A stretch of 64,000 bases of DNA from NCBI GenBank assembly GCA_963082975.1, contig OY720346.1, positions 37,661,787 to 37,725,786 of the forward strand, given 5' to 3'. The position numbers and the translations under genes were made by a program. Shown piece by piece: positions 1 through 11,395 of this stretch (the first letter of the stretch is position 1; each line of letters starts with the position of its first letter). The stretch is from Labia minor. Its lineage: Eukaryota; Arthropoda; Insecta; Dermaptera; Spongiphoridae. The notes under the pieces are model-generated. The model did not search any database and was not told the DNA's origin. It was given only the letters and a program-made list of their open reading frames with translations.

Positions 1-451
1 ATATTTACATCTTTTACTTAATTAATTAATTCGATTTTAAGTAATAGTTATTGAACTAATATATATATATATATATATTTTCATGTTATCTTTTTTATAA
101 TTAAACACAAAAAAACATCTGATCAATTAGTATATAAAATATTTCAATTAAATAGACTTTTTATGCTGAATTTAAATTTGAATATAAGAAATATACTAAA
201 TATATAATTATGTAATATTTCAAGTGCTTTATTTGTAATTTTTCAATTATCACTTGTAAGTACATTGAATTTCTATTTATACACAGATATTATTATTTTT
301 ATATTTAAATTGTCGTGAATAATTTAGTAAACTGTTAGGATAAAATTCATTTAATGTTTTATTTGTTTTTTTATGTTTTGTTTTTTTTTTCATTTCAATT
401 ATAGAAAAATAAGTAGTATTTAATAATTTAAATATTTTTATTTTTTATTAG
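1..451. other. AT-rich intron or flank, nothing recognised
   Basis: Very AT-rich with a short TA microsatellite. No repeat family or exon recognised. Confidence 0.6.
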
Positions 452-3416
452 TTTATCTGCAAGTATATCATTCAAGAGAGGGAGAGAAGTATACACTACA
501 TTCGTCGAGATCATCCATTGACTTACTGCGAGTAGGCAACCAATTTCTAACTCCGAGGTTAGTATCTTTTGTTTTATTTATTTTAAAACAATTGTAATAT
601 ATTTTACCATATATACTCAATCTTATATATGTGTCTTTTGTTTGTTTTTTTTCATGTAACATCGTTTCGATCAACATCGTTGACAAATTTGCTGCTCTTC
701 GAATAATGTTGATTTCTTCAAATTCTTTCTACACATACCATACAGCTCACCAAAAATAAGTATTCAACGCATATTTTTTTATTATTCTGACACTATTAAT
801 AATAGTAATAGTGATTTTAGTTTACTATTGACAAACATTTATATTAGGCATTAAAGTCAATAAATATAAACAAGAATCATTGAATGGCATGAATTACTAA
901 TATTTTAGAAGAGAATAGGAAAGGTGTTTGTGTGTTGGGTTTGCATTCTTCTATTTAATGAAACACCTTTTTAGTATTTAGTATTTAGTATTTAATGTGT
1001 AGGGTGGGGAGGGATATGTGTCAGAAAAATGTTAAGGAATTGTTTAACTGCATGTATTTTGTGATTCCCAAGTCGTCTGTGTTTTGATGACTGTGTGTCT
1101 TTTGTGTACAGTTTTGTGTATCTCTGAGGGTGGCTCTGACGTGGCTCTATGATCTTGGACAGACATTCGTGAAGGTAGTACAACAATGTTCCTTAATGGG
1201 ATTAGCTCGCAGGATGTATTGACTACCTTGTTGCTAGCATTAGTCTTTTTTTCATGAGTGTTCCTCCCACTATGGAGGACGTCATGAATCCCAAATAGGA
1301 TAGGTAGGGCATTTCTTACAGGTTGCCTCGAATGTGGTGTTCAGTCGTAATCCAAAAACTCAAAATCACTCTCAGTTGATCCACAGATACTCACAATCTC
1401 CTTCCTACTTAATTTATTTTTTTTTTCCTATTTTTTCTCTTCTTTTTCTTCTAAATTTCGCATTCTTTCGAAAAATAAAATACAATTTAGACCATACTGT
1501 GTCTAATATACGCGTTTCGGGAATGTTTTTTTTATCGATTGCGATTGTAAACTTACCTAACAAGAAGACTATCTCGAATGAAAATAGAAAACATTATTAG
1601 ATGGTCAACCGTGCCATAGAATTGTGTCTCGGATAGAATAGACCGGCTGGATAGGGAAAACATCAGAGCGCATAGAAGCAGTCTTCATGGTAGGTATTAC
1701 CTATATTTTTATTGAAATTCAATTGATATATTCATTCTTGTAATATAATTCTCTCCTATTAGTAAACTATATCTAATCATCTTTTTTTCTTTTTCAAGAG
1801 CATTATATGGTTTTGGAGTGTCAGAACAGAGATTCATCACATCATCTCTTTACAACGACGGCAAGTAATCTCATCGATAAAATTGAATTTTTATTTGTAA
1901 AATAATTCATGAAAAAAAAATTAATTTTTTTTAATATAATTAGGAATATTTAATTTTTAAATGATTTTTGTCAGAAATGATTCTGTGTGTCAGAAAATCT
2001 ACTTTAAAAGGGGCTTTCATTATAAAACTTTTCAAATAAATCCATATAAATAAATAAATAATATATATACAAGTAAAATTATTCCGAAATTGCAAGAACA
2101 ATTATCAATCTTATTTTCTTATTTTTAGATCTGCAATGAATGGAATGTAACGAGCATAAGATTTCAACTACATAAAATACAATACAATAAATATTATTAA
2201 AATAAAATGAAAACCTTAAATTCAATGGGTAAGTTTTTTTTATTTATTTACTATTTATTTTCTATTATTTTATTGAAATTGAAATATTATTTTAATTTTT
2301 TTCTATACTTACTTTCAAAATATTTCACTCATTAATCCTTATTTTATTGATATACCTATACAGCTATTTCTATTTATTAATATCTTTTATTTTTCGAGAA
2401 TATATTTAACCAGTATATTTATATTTTCATAAATATTCATTGAATTGAATTTCTATTATTTATGATAGTTTATTATATTAATTTCTATAAAATGAAGAGA
2501 TAATTAATTCAATTCTTTAATATTTCAAATATTATTTTTTAAGTTCATTTTTAATATATCAATTGGTCTTCTATTCCCATCAGATATCTTCATGCCCGTG
2601 GATGATGTAGTCTTATTTCTACTCTGGTCAATAATAATGATGAATGATGCATTTCAAAATGAAGTACCAGCATGTAGGTATAATAATTAATACAATATCA
2701 TTTCAATTATTTTTAAAATAATCCTTTTTTACTATACTATACTCAATGTTGAATATGTTGTAGATTTATATTACATAAATAGATACTTTTAGATATTTCT
2801 ACATTGAGGAATTTACAAAGATACTATTTTAATTACCTACTAATTGAATTTTTTATTTCTTATTTTTTTTAGTCTTACTTAAAATATACCATTCAAGTTC
2901 ATTTTATTGGAAAGAGAATAAAGAACAGATCATCTGAAAGCTAGGGGTGAAAACCCCGCTGTAAGTATTTATGTTTTTGATAAATATTTTAAAATTAATA
3001 TTGAAATCTATTTTCAATCTTAATAATGTATGTCTTTTGTTCTTCTTTTTCATGTAACATCGTTCGTTGTTGATGGCTTTTGATCTTTCACCTTATTGGA
3101 TCCATCATCAAAAAGGTGAGTAGATATCCAAATATGAATTATTCCAGGGAGACATTATTTCATCTTAGTTTTTGTTTTCCAGAGAATGAAGAACAGAAGT
3201 GTGTTGAAAAATTTGTCGATAGATTTATTATCTACCATCAATAATCAATCAATTGTAAGTAATCTATATGTATTTAAAGGATAATTATATATTGTTTTTT
3301 TTTATAGTTTAGTTTAGTTTAGTTTAATTTTTAATAAAACTTAATTTTTTAGATTAAACAAGTGTTAAATTTAAATGAGTTCATTTGTCAACGCCACCAT
3401 AAAAGAATAGTTATAG
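452..3416 (+). other. Run of exon-like blocks, status unknown
   Basis: Blocks bounded by AG acceptors and GTAAGT-like donors at 452-557, 1601-1689, 2584-2673, 2873-2960, up to 3115, 3183-3254 and 3353-3416. At least two (1601-1689, 2873-2960) have stops in all three plus frames, so a single coding chain is impossible. If real they are untranslated exons or a non-coding antisense transcript. The block to 3115 followed by 3183-3254 reads MAFDLSPYWIHHQK-ENEEQK in phase before a stop. The 900-1330 part is GC-richer and unassigned. Confidence 0.2.
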
Positions 3417-3728
3417 GTAAGTTGTTCTTTTTTTTAATACACTTTACTTAACTCACACTGTCAGGTTGTCCGTGTGTTGTTTGTCCGCGGCATTTTATAA
3501 TCGATATTTCAACAACTTCCCGTCATTCAATCAACTTGAAATTTTGCATACGCGCTTGCTCCTGCTAATAATACACGAATCAATTGAAAAATCCACTGAA
3601 TTATTTATCTATTAGTGGTAATTAATTAACTAAACTTTTATATGCGGAATATGGAATAGTTCACTATTTCAATCATAGATGGCGACAGCAGTTCTACAGA
3701 CGCTGAACACGACTAAAAAGTATAAAAT

Positions 3729-3959
3729 AAATTTAAGTAAAAAGAAATCTTTTTAAAAAACACACTTTACTTAAAATTGCACTAAAAAGTAAAAAATAAA
3801 ATCACTGTAAAGTGTGTGCGCTCAAATTATAATAACACCGTAAAACACATTTGCTTCCACTATTGGGCGCACACACTTTACAGTGATTTTATTTTTTACT
3901 TTTTAGTGCAATTTTAAGTAAAGTGTGTTTTTTAAAAAGATTTCTTTTTACTTAAATTT
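3729..3959. repeat. Foldback element: perfect 93-bp inverted repeat, 45-bp loop
   Basis: The arm 3729-3821 (AAATTTAAGTAAAAAGAAAT ... GTGTGTGCGC) is the exact reverse complement of 3867-3959, around a 45-base loop. The outer DNA 3430-3480 (ACACTTTACTTAACTCACAC) repeats part of the arm, so the whole foldback transposon may span about 3430-3965. No ORF is present. Confidence 0.93.
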
Positions 3960-4047
3960 TGTCTTATTGTTTAGTACATATATAGATTATAACAATAAAT
4001 CTCATATATGTATAATGGCATAGATATATGTATTAATTTTTTTCTCT

Positions 4048-4102
4048 CCTGGGGGGGGTTAAACCCCCAAACCCCCCCCCCCTCCTGGTTGTGCCACTGT
4101 TA
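4048..4102 (-). mobile_element. Terminal fragment of a CAGTGGC(G/A)CAACCAGG element
   Basis: The reverse complement reads CAGTGGCACAACCAGGAGG, G-run, TTTGGGGGTTTAACC, then CCAGGAGAGAAAAAAA. This matches the left end of the composite at 37259-37315, including the AGGAGAGAAAAAAA step. Confidence 0.75.
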
Positions 4103-4884
4103 CAATATGTTTACAATATTTTGTATCTACTGTGTCATGCCGATTTAAAGAAACGTTGTCTAACATAGTTGCTGACTTCATTTATATTTAATAAAAATTG
4201 TAAATGTTATATTTTAATTAATTTATAATTAATATTTAAGTAATTATTAGCCTATGTGTAACTCTGATGTATAAGTTATATTATTGTAAAGTTTCATTAA
4301 AATCCATTGAGTAGTTTTTGCGTGAAAGATGGTCAGACATTCTCACATAAGTCCACATTTATAATATATATAAGATATAAGATATACGATGACATCAATA
4401 CTTATTACTTAATACTTCACTTCTCAAATTGAATCCTCCAACCATCCATATATATATCCTGAGATGCCTATCTATCCTTAACCATTTTCAAAACATCTAC
4501 GTTTATATTGTTTTCCCAACGGGTCCTTATATTTACATTAATATATAAATTTCTTGAGTTTTTTATTTATTCACTCAAATATTAATATAAATTTTGAATT
4601 ATTTACTTCTCTTTCCAAATTCAATTATAAATATATAATTCCAAAACATACACCCACACACACATGTTAGTTAATATAATATTTATGATATTTAGAAACA
4701 AAATCCAAGTACTTTCATAAATTTTTAATTTAATAGAGGTGTATGTATGTTTATAATCTTCAAATTAATCAGAATCACTAATAAGTTCAATGAAATGTCA
4801 AAGGTAGTAAAAAACAAGGAAAACTAAATATTTATTTAACAAGCACTTTACACGAAATGAACAAATAAATAAGTTGATCTATTT

Positions 4885-4915
<31 letters not shown>

Positions 4916-5379
4916 TGAATTAGTTAGAGAAGAACTCGATTGTTTTTTATTCTTATTTGATAAATATTTAATGTAATCGGCCTGATTGTAAAATTGATTT
5001 TATTTCACGATTTTTCATTCTTAAACAAACAAATTAAAATTTTATAGTAAATTTCTTGCTAAAAACAAACCGATTGAAATATTTATTATGTTAACATTAC
5101 CCATTTGAATTGAGAAATATTTAGTTAAACGCTTATTTTCCCACTCTGTTTTCAAAGTCGTAGACTTTCAAGAGTTTTAGGCATGAAGGGAAAACAGGGT
5201 TTTCTTACCTAACTACAATATCTACAAACTTGAATTTGTAGAGTTTCATATGCAGACGATGTTTCAGAACTCGGAATACCGTGTCTATTTGATGATGCAA
5301 CCATCGTCTACGAATTTTCGAAGCCACTTGTTAACTTGCTTAAGAAGAGGCCCTATTTTATAAACTAAAATAAGAGATG

Positions 5380-5822
5380 GGCAAGTATACACGATATTGA
5401 GCGAGGAGTTTTAAGATACCGATTACTTCAGTTTTCTGTAACGAAGTATAAAATAGAAAATACGTCAGCTGAACGTGTGCGAAATATTTTGCAAAATCAT
5501 TTGAATATGGAAAGCTGTGTGCAACGCGCGTGTCACGTTTGCTAACGTTAGAGACCAAAAACTGCTTCGAAAAACCATTTCTACAGACAATTTGGTGCTG
5601 AAGACGTAATCCAAACGAATTTTTGAGTCCATTCATAGCTGTTGATGAGACTTAAATTAAATCAAATTTAATTAATTAATTAATTAATTAATTAAATTAA
5701 TTAGAGCAGCGTTATGAGACATGTATCAGTGTTGATGGAGGTTATGTTAAAAAAATAGCAAAAAAAAATTTAAAAACATCGTTTTTCTTGGTCAGGCCTG
5801 AAACTTTTCACCCCACCCTCGT
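5380..5822 (+). mobile_element. mariner relic with C-terminal part and right TIR
   Basis: On the plus strand in broken frames: AERVRNILQNHLNMESC (about 5470-5520), EFLSPFIAVDET (about 5605-5640; first catalytic Asp with Glu), and after an AT-rich gap RYETCISVDGGYVKK (5706-5755), the usual mariner C-terminus. The right end GGTCAGGCCTGAAACTTTTC ACCCCACCCTCGTA (5795-5822) is a mariner-type TIR. No left TIR was found, and residues between the first Asp and the C-terminus are deleted. Confidence 0.75.
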
Positions 5823-6101
5823 ATATATATATATATATATATATTAAGTGCTATGTAATTATCATTACATTTCATAAAAACTAAATTTTCAAAAGTTTTA
5901 TGTTATTATAAATTTGACCAATTATAGCCTATATGGGGTTGATTTACACCCTGACAATCCCTCTCTCTACACACAAACCCTGTCTGTCTCTAATTAATTT
6001 ATTAAAAAGGAGTCTAATTTTAATAAATAAATTAGATATTATGTAAGAGGAAAAAAATCTTTATAATTTTTTATAGTAAAAAAAAAAAAAAAAAAAAAAC
6101 A

Positions 6102-6248
6102 ACCTCTGACTTTTGTACGTCCTATGCAAGGACAATGCCTATCAGAGATACTATGAGTAGAACGAGTCCTATCAACCTTTACCTTGATTTTCTTGATCGG
6201 GGGTGCTACTTTTTATCAAGTAGCTTCCCAATGGTGATCCCGGATTTT
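6102..6248 (-). mobile_element. SINE family 1, 3' half only
   Basis: CTTTTGTACGTCCTATGCAA to CCAATGGTGATCCCGGA. It follows a 24-base A/T tract at 6078-6101. Confidence 0.75.
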
Positions 6249-6636
6249 TTATAGTAAATTATCTTTATTAAAAATATTTGCATCTATATAAAAATTTACA
6301 TATTTATAATACTTCTACAGAATTTGTCGGGGCAGACATTCCAATGCTTAGGACACCACAGCCCAAAAATATCAACCTCCACTTGGGTCTCGTTCGGAGG
6401 AGGAAATAAAAAATCAAAACTCAAACAATCTCTAATTACAATTTAAAACCTTAACCTTAAAAGTTTAAAACCTTTACCTTCATTTTTAAGTCAAAATTTA
6501 AAAAATTAATTCCGGTACTTTCAAAGGTTCAATCAAGCTGAAATTCTATTAGTAATAAAATATTAATTTTGAAACCACAATAATTTATATGTAATTTGTG
6601 ATCATTACTTGATGCTGATCAAAATACTATCAGAAC

Positions 6637-7050
6637 CTCACGTGTTAAAAAATTTACTTTCAGCCATTCAATCAAGCTGAAATTCTATATATAGCAGTTT
6701 TATACAATTATTAATCATGTGAAAAACTATCAAACATATATCTTTATTTTTACGGTCAGTTTAGAGGAAAAAAATCAAAACGTTGTAGGTAATGACCCTC
6801 TTCCGGTTCAACTACATTTCTCAAAAGTTGATAGAAAACTACGAATTTTGAATAATGCCTGGGTACCAAATTTCATTATTCTAGCTCACACCGTGTCTAC
6901 ATCTTGTCTACACACACATACACACAGAGACATTTTTCTCAACCTTAGTGAAAATGACTCAGGGACCTTTAAAACATATAAAAACCTCAACATCGACAAT
7001 TTTCATGATTGCAATAGTATCTGTGGGGAGATAGTAAAACACAGGCGAAT
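6637..7050 (-). mobile_element. CTATCTCG-family element, truncated copy
   Basis: Reverse complement of the 23776 family: ACCTACAACGTTTTGA, AACCGGAAGAGGGTCATTAC, and a (CA/GT) microsatellite at 6909-6928 in the homologous place. A second small piece of the same family (CGGTACTTTCAAAGGTTCAA) lies at 6505-6555. The 112-codon ORF here is not a gene. Confidence 0.72.
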
Positions 7051-8408
7051 AAAATAAAAATATTTACAAAAATACCTGGAGGAAATGTGGTCAAGATGTT
7101 TTTTATGTAGTAATGCCTCAGTCAGAGATGATTATTTCATTTCAAACAAGGATTTTGTATAATTAGAATGAAAATATGAATGCGATAGATAGTCGGGTGT
7201 TGTTTTATTGTGCAAAATATTTTGCTGAGCTGCCTCCAGTGCTCTGTTGAATGTTTAATATTTTATTTCAAAGATGTCATTTTGACTGACTATTTATCAT
7301 CCATACTCAAAAACATTTTAAATGACAGCTGAGATTTTTATAATTTTCTTCTTATTTTTTAATCTGAACAAATAGATATCAGTCAGATTAATAGTGTTTT
7401 CGTTTTCACTGATAATAGTTAAAATTGTGTTGAAATGGTGTTTATGGTCATTTAAACAAAGGTTCTTTTCTTTGTTATTCCCTCCAGAGTTATAACAAAA
7501 CATCTACACTAAAATAAAAATAAAAAAATAAAAAACAAAACACTCAATGTTATTTTATAGTTTAAAAATAGTAAACGAAAATCCTATTCCAAAGCAGAAA
7601 TTAATTATTTCTAATGCAAAGCTTTTATTAATGTTTCAGTCTATTTTCAATGTTGATATTTAAATGGAATTTTAATGAATTATGCTCAAAATAGCTTTGA
7701 ACATTTTTCTGAATAACATGACAGAGAAACGGTAAATATTTTTATTTTTTTAAGATGAACATAGCATTTCATAATTAGTAGAATCTATTACTACAGATAT
7801 TCGTAGTATGAAAATCAATAATTATTTACATTGACATGTAGAAAGAAAGGTGTAATATTGCCAATATGACGGTTTTAAATTACTAATGGAAAAAATAGTC
7901 CATAAACCGTGTTTTGATAATCAGTCTCATTGATCAAATTTCAATAGAATTGTAAATTAATTAAATAGAATATCATTTTAATATTTGAAATGATAGATAT
8001 TTCTAAAAGTAAAACTGAATAACAAATAACGAAAATAAAAATAAATTATTTTTTCAATATTAGAGAAGATATTTTGGTTCTTAAACCAGCCTTTGTAAAG
8101 GGCTGGCTCAATAACTGGGATAAATATTCTAGTGGAATCGGGATCGATTCAACCGTCTTAAGAGATCAATTAATGCCTTGAAAGTGGAGGGAAGTGAATT
8201 TAGTAAGTCATTCCCTGAAAAATTGTTTGCAAGGCCTAATTCCTTTAAATTCAAGTACAAAATAGTAAAATAAACTAAAATAGCTGAAATATTTTAAATT
8301 ATTATCCTTGTTTTTTTAGTTGATTTTTATTTTCGTATTGTATTATTTAAAAAATAAAGTGTAAAAAATGAATAATTAAGAAATGAACGCTAACCTATCT
8401 ATTTATCT
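7051..8408. other. Intron sequence, no gene seen
   Basis: Unassigned. 8080-8240 is somewhat GC-richer and contains CCAGCCTTTGTAAAGGGCTGG, an imperfect hairpin. The 61-codon minus-strand ORF at 7318-7503 has no recognisable feature. Confidence 0.5.
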
Positions 8409-9175
8409 TTGTGGCTCTACGGAACTCGAAAGTTCTTGGCCGTAGCAACCACACTTCTCCAAGTATTCCTATTCTGAGCCACAACTCTTCAATCCCTACC
8501 CTCTCCCATCTCTCTCACGTCCCTTCCAACCACTATTCCTTGGTCTTCCAAGCGGACGTTTCCCATTCGTACCCTGCTCAGCGCAGCCTTTTCGATTTTA
8601 TAGTTCTAACTATATGTGGAGATGCATAGAGGTCATGCAGTCTCCGCCATTCCCTGGTGACCTCATCTTTCTTTGGCCCATAAATGCTTTGCTGAATCCT
8701 ATTCTCAAATACTCTAAATCTTCTCTCATCAGCTAAAGTCATAGACCATGCCTCACACCCATTTAATACAACCGGTAAAATAATTGTTTTATATATTTTA
8801 ACTTTTATCCCCTTTTATAATAATTGTGTCGAAGTAAGCCCCTTTACTGCATGATAACAGGATTGCAATCTCGATTTAAATTCTTCTTGAATATTATTAT
8901 CCTTCATGATTACAAAACCTAAGTATTTAAATTTTTGTACATTTTCAAATTCTATATCTTGTATGTTAAGACTGTGTGTTAATACTATTCCGTTTTGTTA
9001 CTAAATACTTTGTCTTAGCACTATTAATTTCTAGCCCCACCTCTTTTCCTGCTTTGATTAATTTTTTTACGCTATCTTTAATTGCATTTGCCGAATCTCC
9101 TATATCGTCTTGAATTTTTTTATTTAGTTGGATTCCGTTTGATTTTTCCCCAATTTATCTAATTACATATTCCAG
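8409..9175 (-). pseudogene. Non-LTR retrotransposon reverse transcriptase, C-terminal part
   Basis: The minus strand reads from the end of an RT domain: KKLIKAGKEVGLEINSAKTK, EFENVQKFKYLGFVIMKD, then KIYKTIILPVVLNGCEAWSM, RRFRVFENRIQQSIYGPKKD and EVTREWRRLHDLYASP. Stops and frameshifts interrupt it (for example a TAA before KGIKVKIY). The K-Y-L-G, L-x-G-C-E-x-W and W-R-R-L-H motifs are typical of a widespread arthropod LINE. It is the longest copy here. Other fragments of the same family cover only its 3' end and stop at GATA-like tails. Confidence 0.88.
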
Positions 9176-9646
9176 TACTAAATTAAATCACAAAACATAA
9201 TAGAATATATTATAAATTTTAAACAATATATTTCTTTCATTAATTGAAAAAATAATTTATATATATTCTATTGAAGAATACGAGATTTATTTAATAAAAT
9301 ATGAAAATTATGGGTGAATAGAATAAATATAAATAATATAAAATTGTGGGTAAATAGAATCTATAGAAATACCCTCCCTCCTAAAAAATGTCGTCGGGTG
9401 TAACAAAGTGAATGCATATATGTATTTATAAAATCAATAATTAAATAATTTTTAGATTTTATTAAAATTTATTAACGGAACGAATAAGTTAAATAACCAT
9501 CTAAGATATTGATGATTATTAAAAAATAAATATGTAAATTATTTATGCTTGAGATTGGGTTGCATTTAATCAGATGATGTTTTAGGATCCAACTATATCC
9601 GTTAAGTCTTTAAATTCAGGTCAGCGCATAAATGATATATGATCAT

Positions 9647-9682
<36 letters not shown>

Positions 9683-10369
9683 AAAAGATTTATATCGACA
9701 TTAAATATGCTTTAATGGATTTTCAATTTCGTATATTAAATTTAGACAATTCATTGAATAAATCATCCAATTTTTTCTTTTCTCATGGAAAGGGTGAATT
9801 GAGGTGATTTGGATTCAATAAATTATTTATTAGTTATATAATTTCATTGAATTGTAAATATTTAGTATAGAAAATGAAAATATAAAAATAATAATATTTA
9901 AATTTATATTATTACAAACTAATATGATAAGAAATTTAAACAATTTCTGATAAAATAAAAATGAAACAAATGACTCAACTCTATTTTCAAGGTTTGAATC
10001 AAAAAACATATCACATCTTTATGTTAACGTTACAAATCACTGTCCTATAGAGTGAAGCAGAAAATAAAATTTCATCAAAATGAGAATATTTTTTTTATTA
10101 TTTTGTTAATTATTTATGTTCATAATTATAATTTTATAAACCACTATCTATATCTTCTAATCAATTTGATAGGACTTAAATATCTTTATTAATCAATTCA
10201 ATATTTTAGCTAAGTTTTATTTATTATTATATTATGTATTTAATTGAAATCTATTCAAATTATTTATTTATTATTATTTATTTTATTATTATGTAATTAA
10301 AAATCAATAAATAATATCCTTAATTATTTTAAAGTTTATGTGAATATCTTTTTTACCCTCTTTTCTTTT
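9176..10369. other. AT-rich intron, nothing recognised
   Basis: Apart from a TA microsatellite (9648-9682) and short inverted AT tracts, nothing is supported. Confidence 0.6.
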
Positions 10370-10984
10370 TCTTCTTCTGTCTAAGTAGAGCGACCTGCTG
10401 CATGTAAGACCCTATTTTTAAAAAGCTTATTTTCTCTCTGAGACTCTCTCAGGCTCAGAAGATCGAGTCTCATTTTCAGTATTTATTATACATAAATATT
10501 ATCATTTTTTAGCTTCTCTTCTTTTCCTTCTTCCGTCTCTTTAGAGCGTGCCTATCTTTAAAAGTCTATTTTCTCTCCCAGACTGAGACCAACTAATCGT
10601 TTTTTAATTTTAGGCTCCCTATCTTTGTTTTGTAATTCTAACAAATCAGATGACCCTACTTGACTCTTCCTTTGTCTACTATTTTTTAAATACCTACTTA
10701 AGTTTGATTTTTTTGGTGGCATTCTGGAAAAAAAAATTACTAACTAAAATATAGAGTCAAATTTGAAATTTGTTGTTATCGGTTGCCATGGTAACGTTAA
10801 GTTTTTGTGAAAAAAGAAAAGGGCTGTTATTAGGGTTTTCTCGGCAATCATTTGAATTTTTCTCGGCTTAAAAACCATCTTTGGACTTCAACGAACATTT
10901 AAAAAAAAAATGGCAAAATTGGTCCAGGCGTTATTGAGTTATGGCCTTACAAACACATTTTGCGATTGATTTTTATATTATAGA
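10370..10984 (-). mobile_element. 5' end of a coding Helitron
   Basis: On the minus strand it starts TCTATAATATAAAAATCAAT (first T at 10984, after an A), followed by the typical head GGCCATAACTCAATAACGCC and TGGACCAATTTTGCCA. An ATG at 10722 opens a frame MPPKKSNLSRYLKNSRQRKS and runs 55 codons to a stop near 10554. Short Arg/Lys/Glu-rich N-termini of this type precede Helitron Rep-helicase proteins. Beyond it the sequence degenerates into two related Arg/Glu-rich blocks ending in AGAGCG motifs (10380-10480, 10510-10600). The Rep and helicase domains are absent, and I see no matching 3' end. Confidence 0.7.
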
Positions 10985-11268
10985 TTTAATATATTAATTA
11001 ATGACCCAATAATGATAAGGTAAAAGTATCAATTTTGAAAGACAATCAAGTATTTTATTAATTTCTCCATTTTCAATTGTTATATTTCCTTGTCTTTTTG
11101 CGACATTTTTTATAGAAATATAATTGAAAAATAATTAAGAATATCAAAATCCTTTGATTTCTATATGTTAAAAACATCAAACTAGGAGTATACATTTACT
11201 AAAAAAATATTTAAAAATTAGTATACCATATTTAATTAAAAACTAGACAAATTTTTAAGTTTACTAAC

Positions 11269-11395
11269 CAATAACTTTAAGCTCGATGAAAATACTTGTA
11301 GGCGGATGGGTTGACACTTGGCACTCATATAATCCAGCATCCCTTGGTTGCACATATTTAATTTGCAGGCCCCAATTTTGAAGACCGTGATGAGA
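11269..11395 (-). CDS. dpr: dpr-family Ig gene, exon finishing Ig domain 1 (YECQVSTHP)
   Basis: A 127-bp exon entering in phase 0 and leaving in phase 1. It encodes [20 protein letters not shown] followed by [25 protein letters not shown] is the most conserved dpr motif. Its Cys pairs with the one in LPCVV of the exon at 36.2 kb. The acceptor is ...ATCAG and the donor is G|GTTAGT. The phase-1 exit (G|AA expected) matches the usual E-A start of the inter-Ig linker. The second Ig domain should lie in exon(s) below 11.2 kb or outside the window; I could not find one. The exon's first residues (SHHGL) look like a short insertion relative to the family, which usually goes almost directly into the x-W-x-L-Q-I strand. 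Confidence 0.92.

Noticed and set aside
6719..7057. 112-codon plus-strand ORF
   Set aside because: It lies wholly inside a CTATCTCG-family repeat. The similar frame at 58009-58227 (RDIFLNLSENDPGTFKTYKN) is explained by the shared repeat, and the third copy has no such frame.
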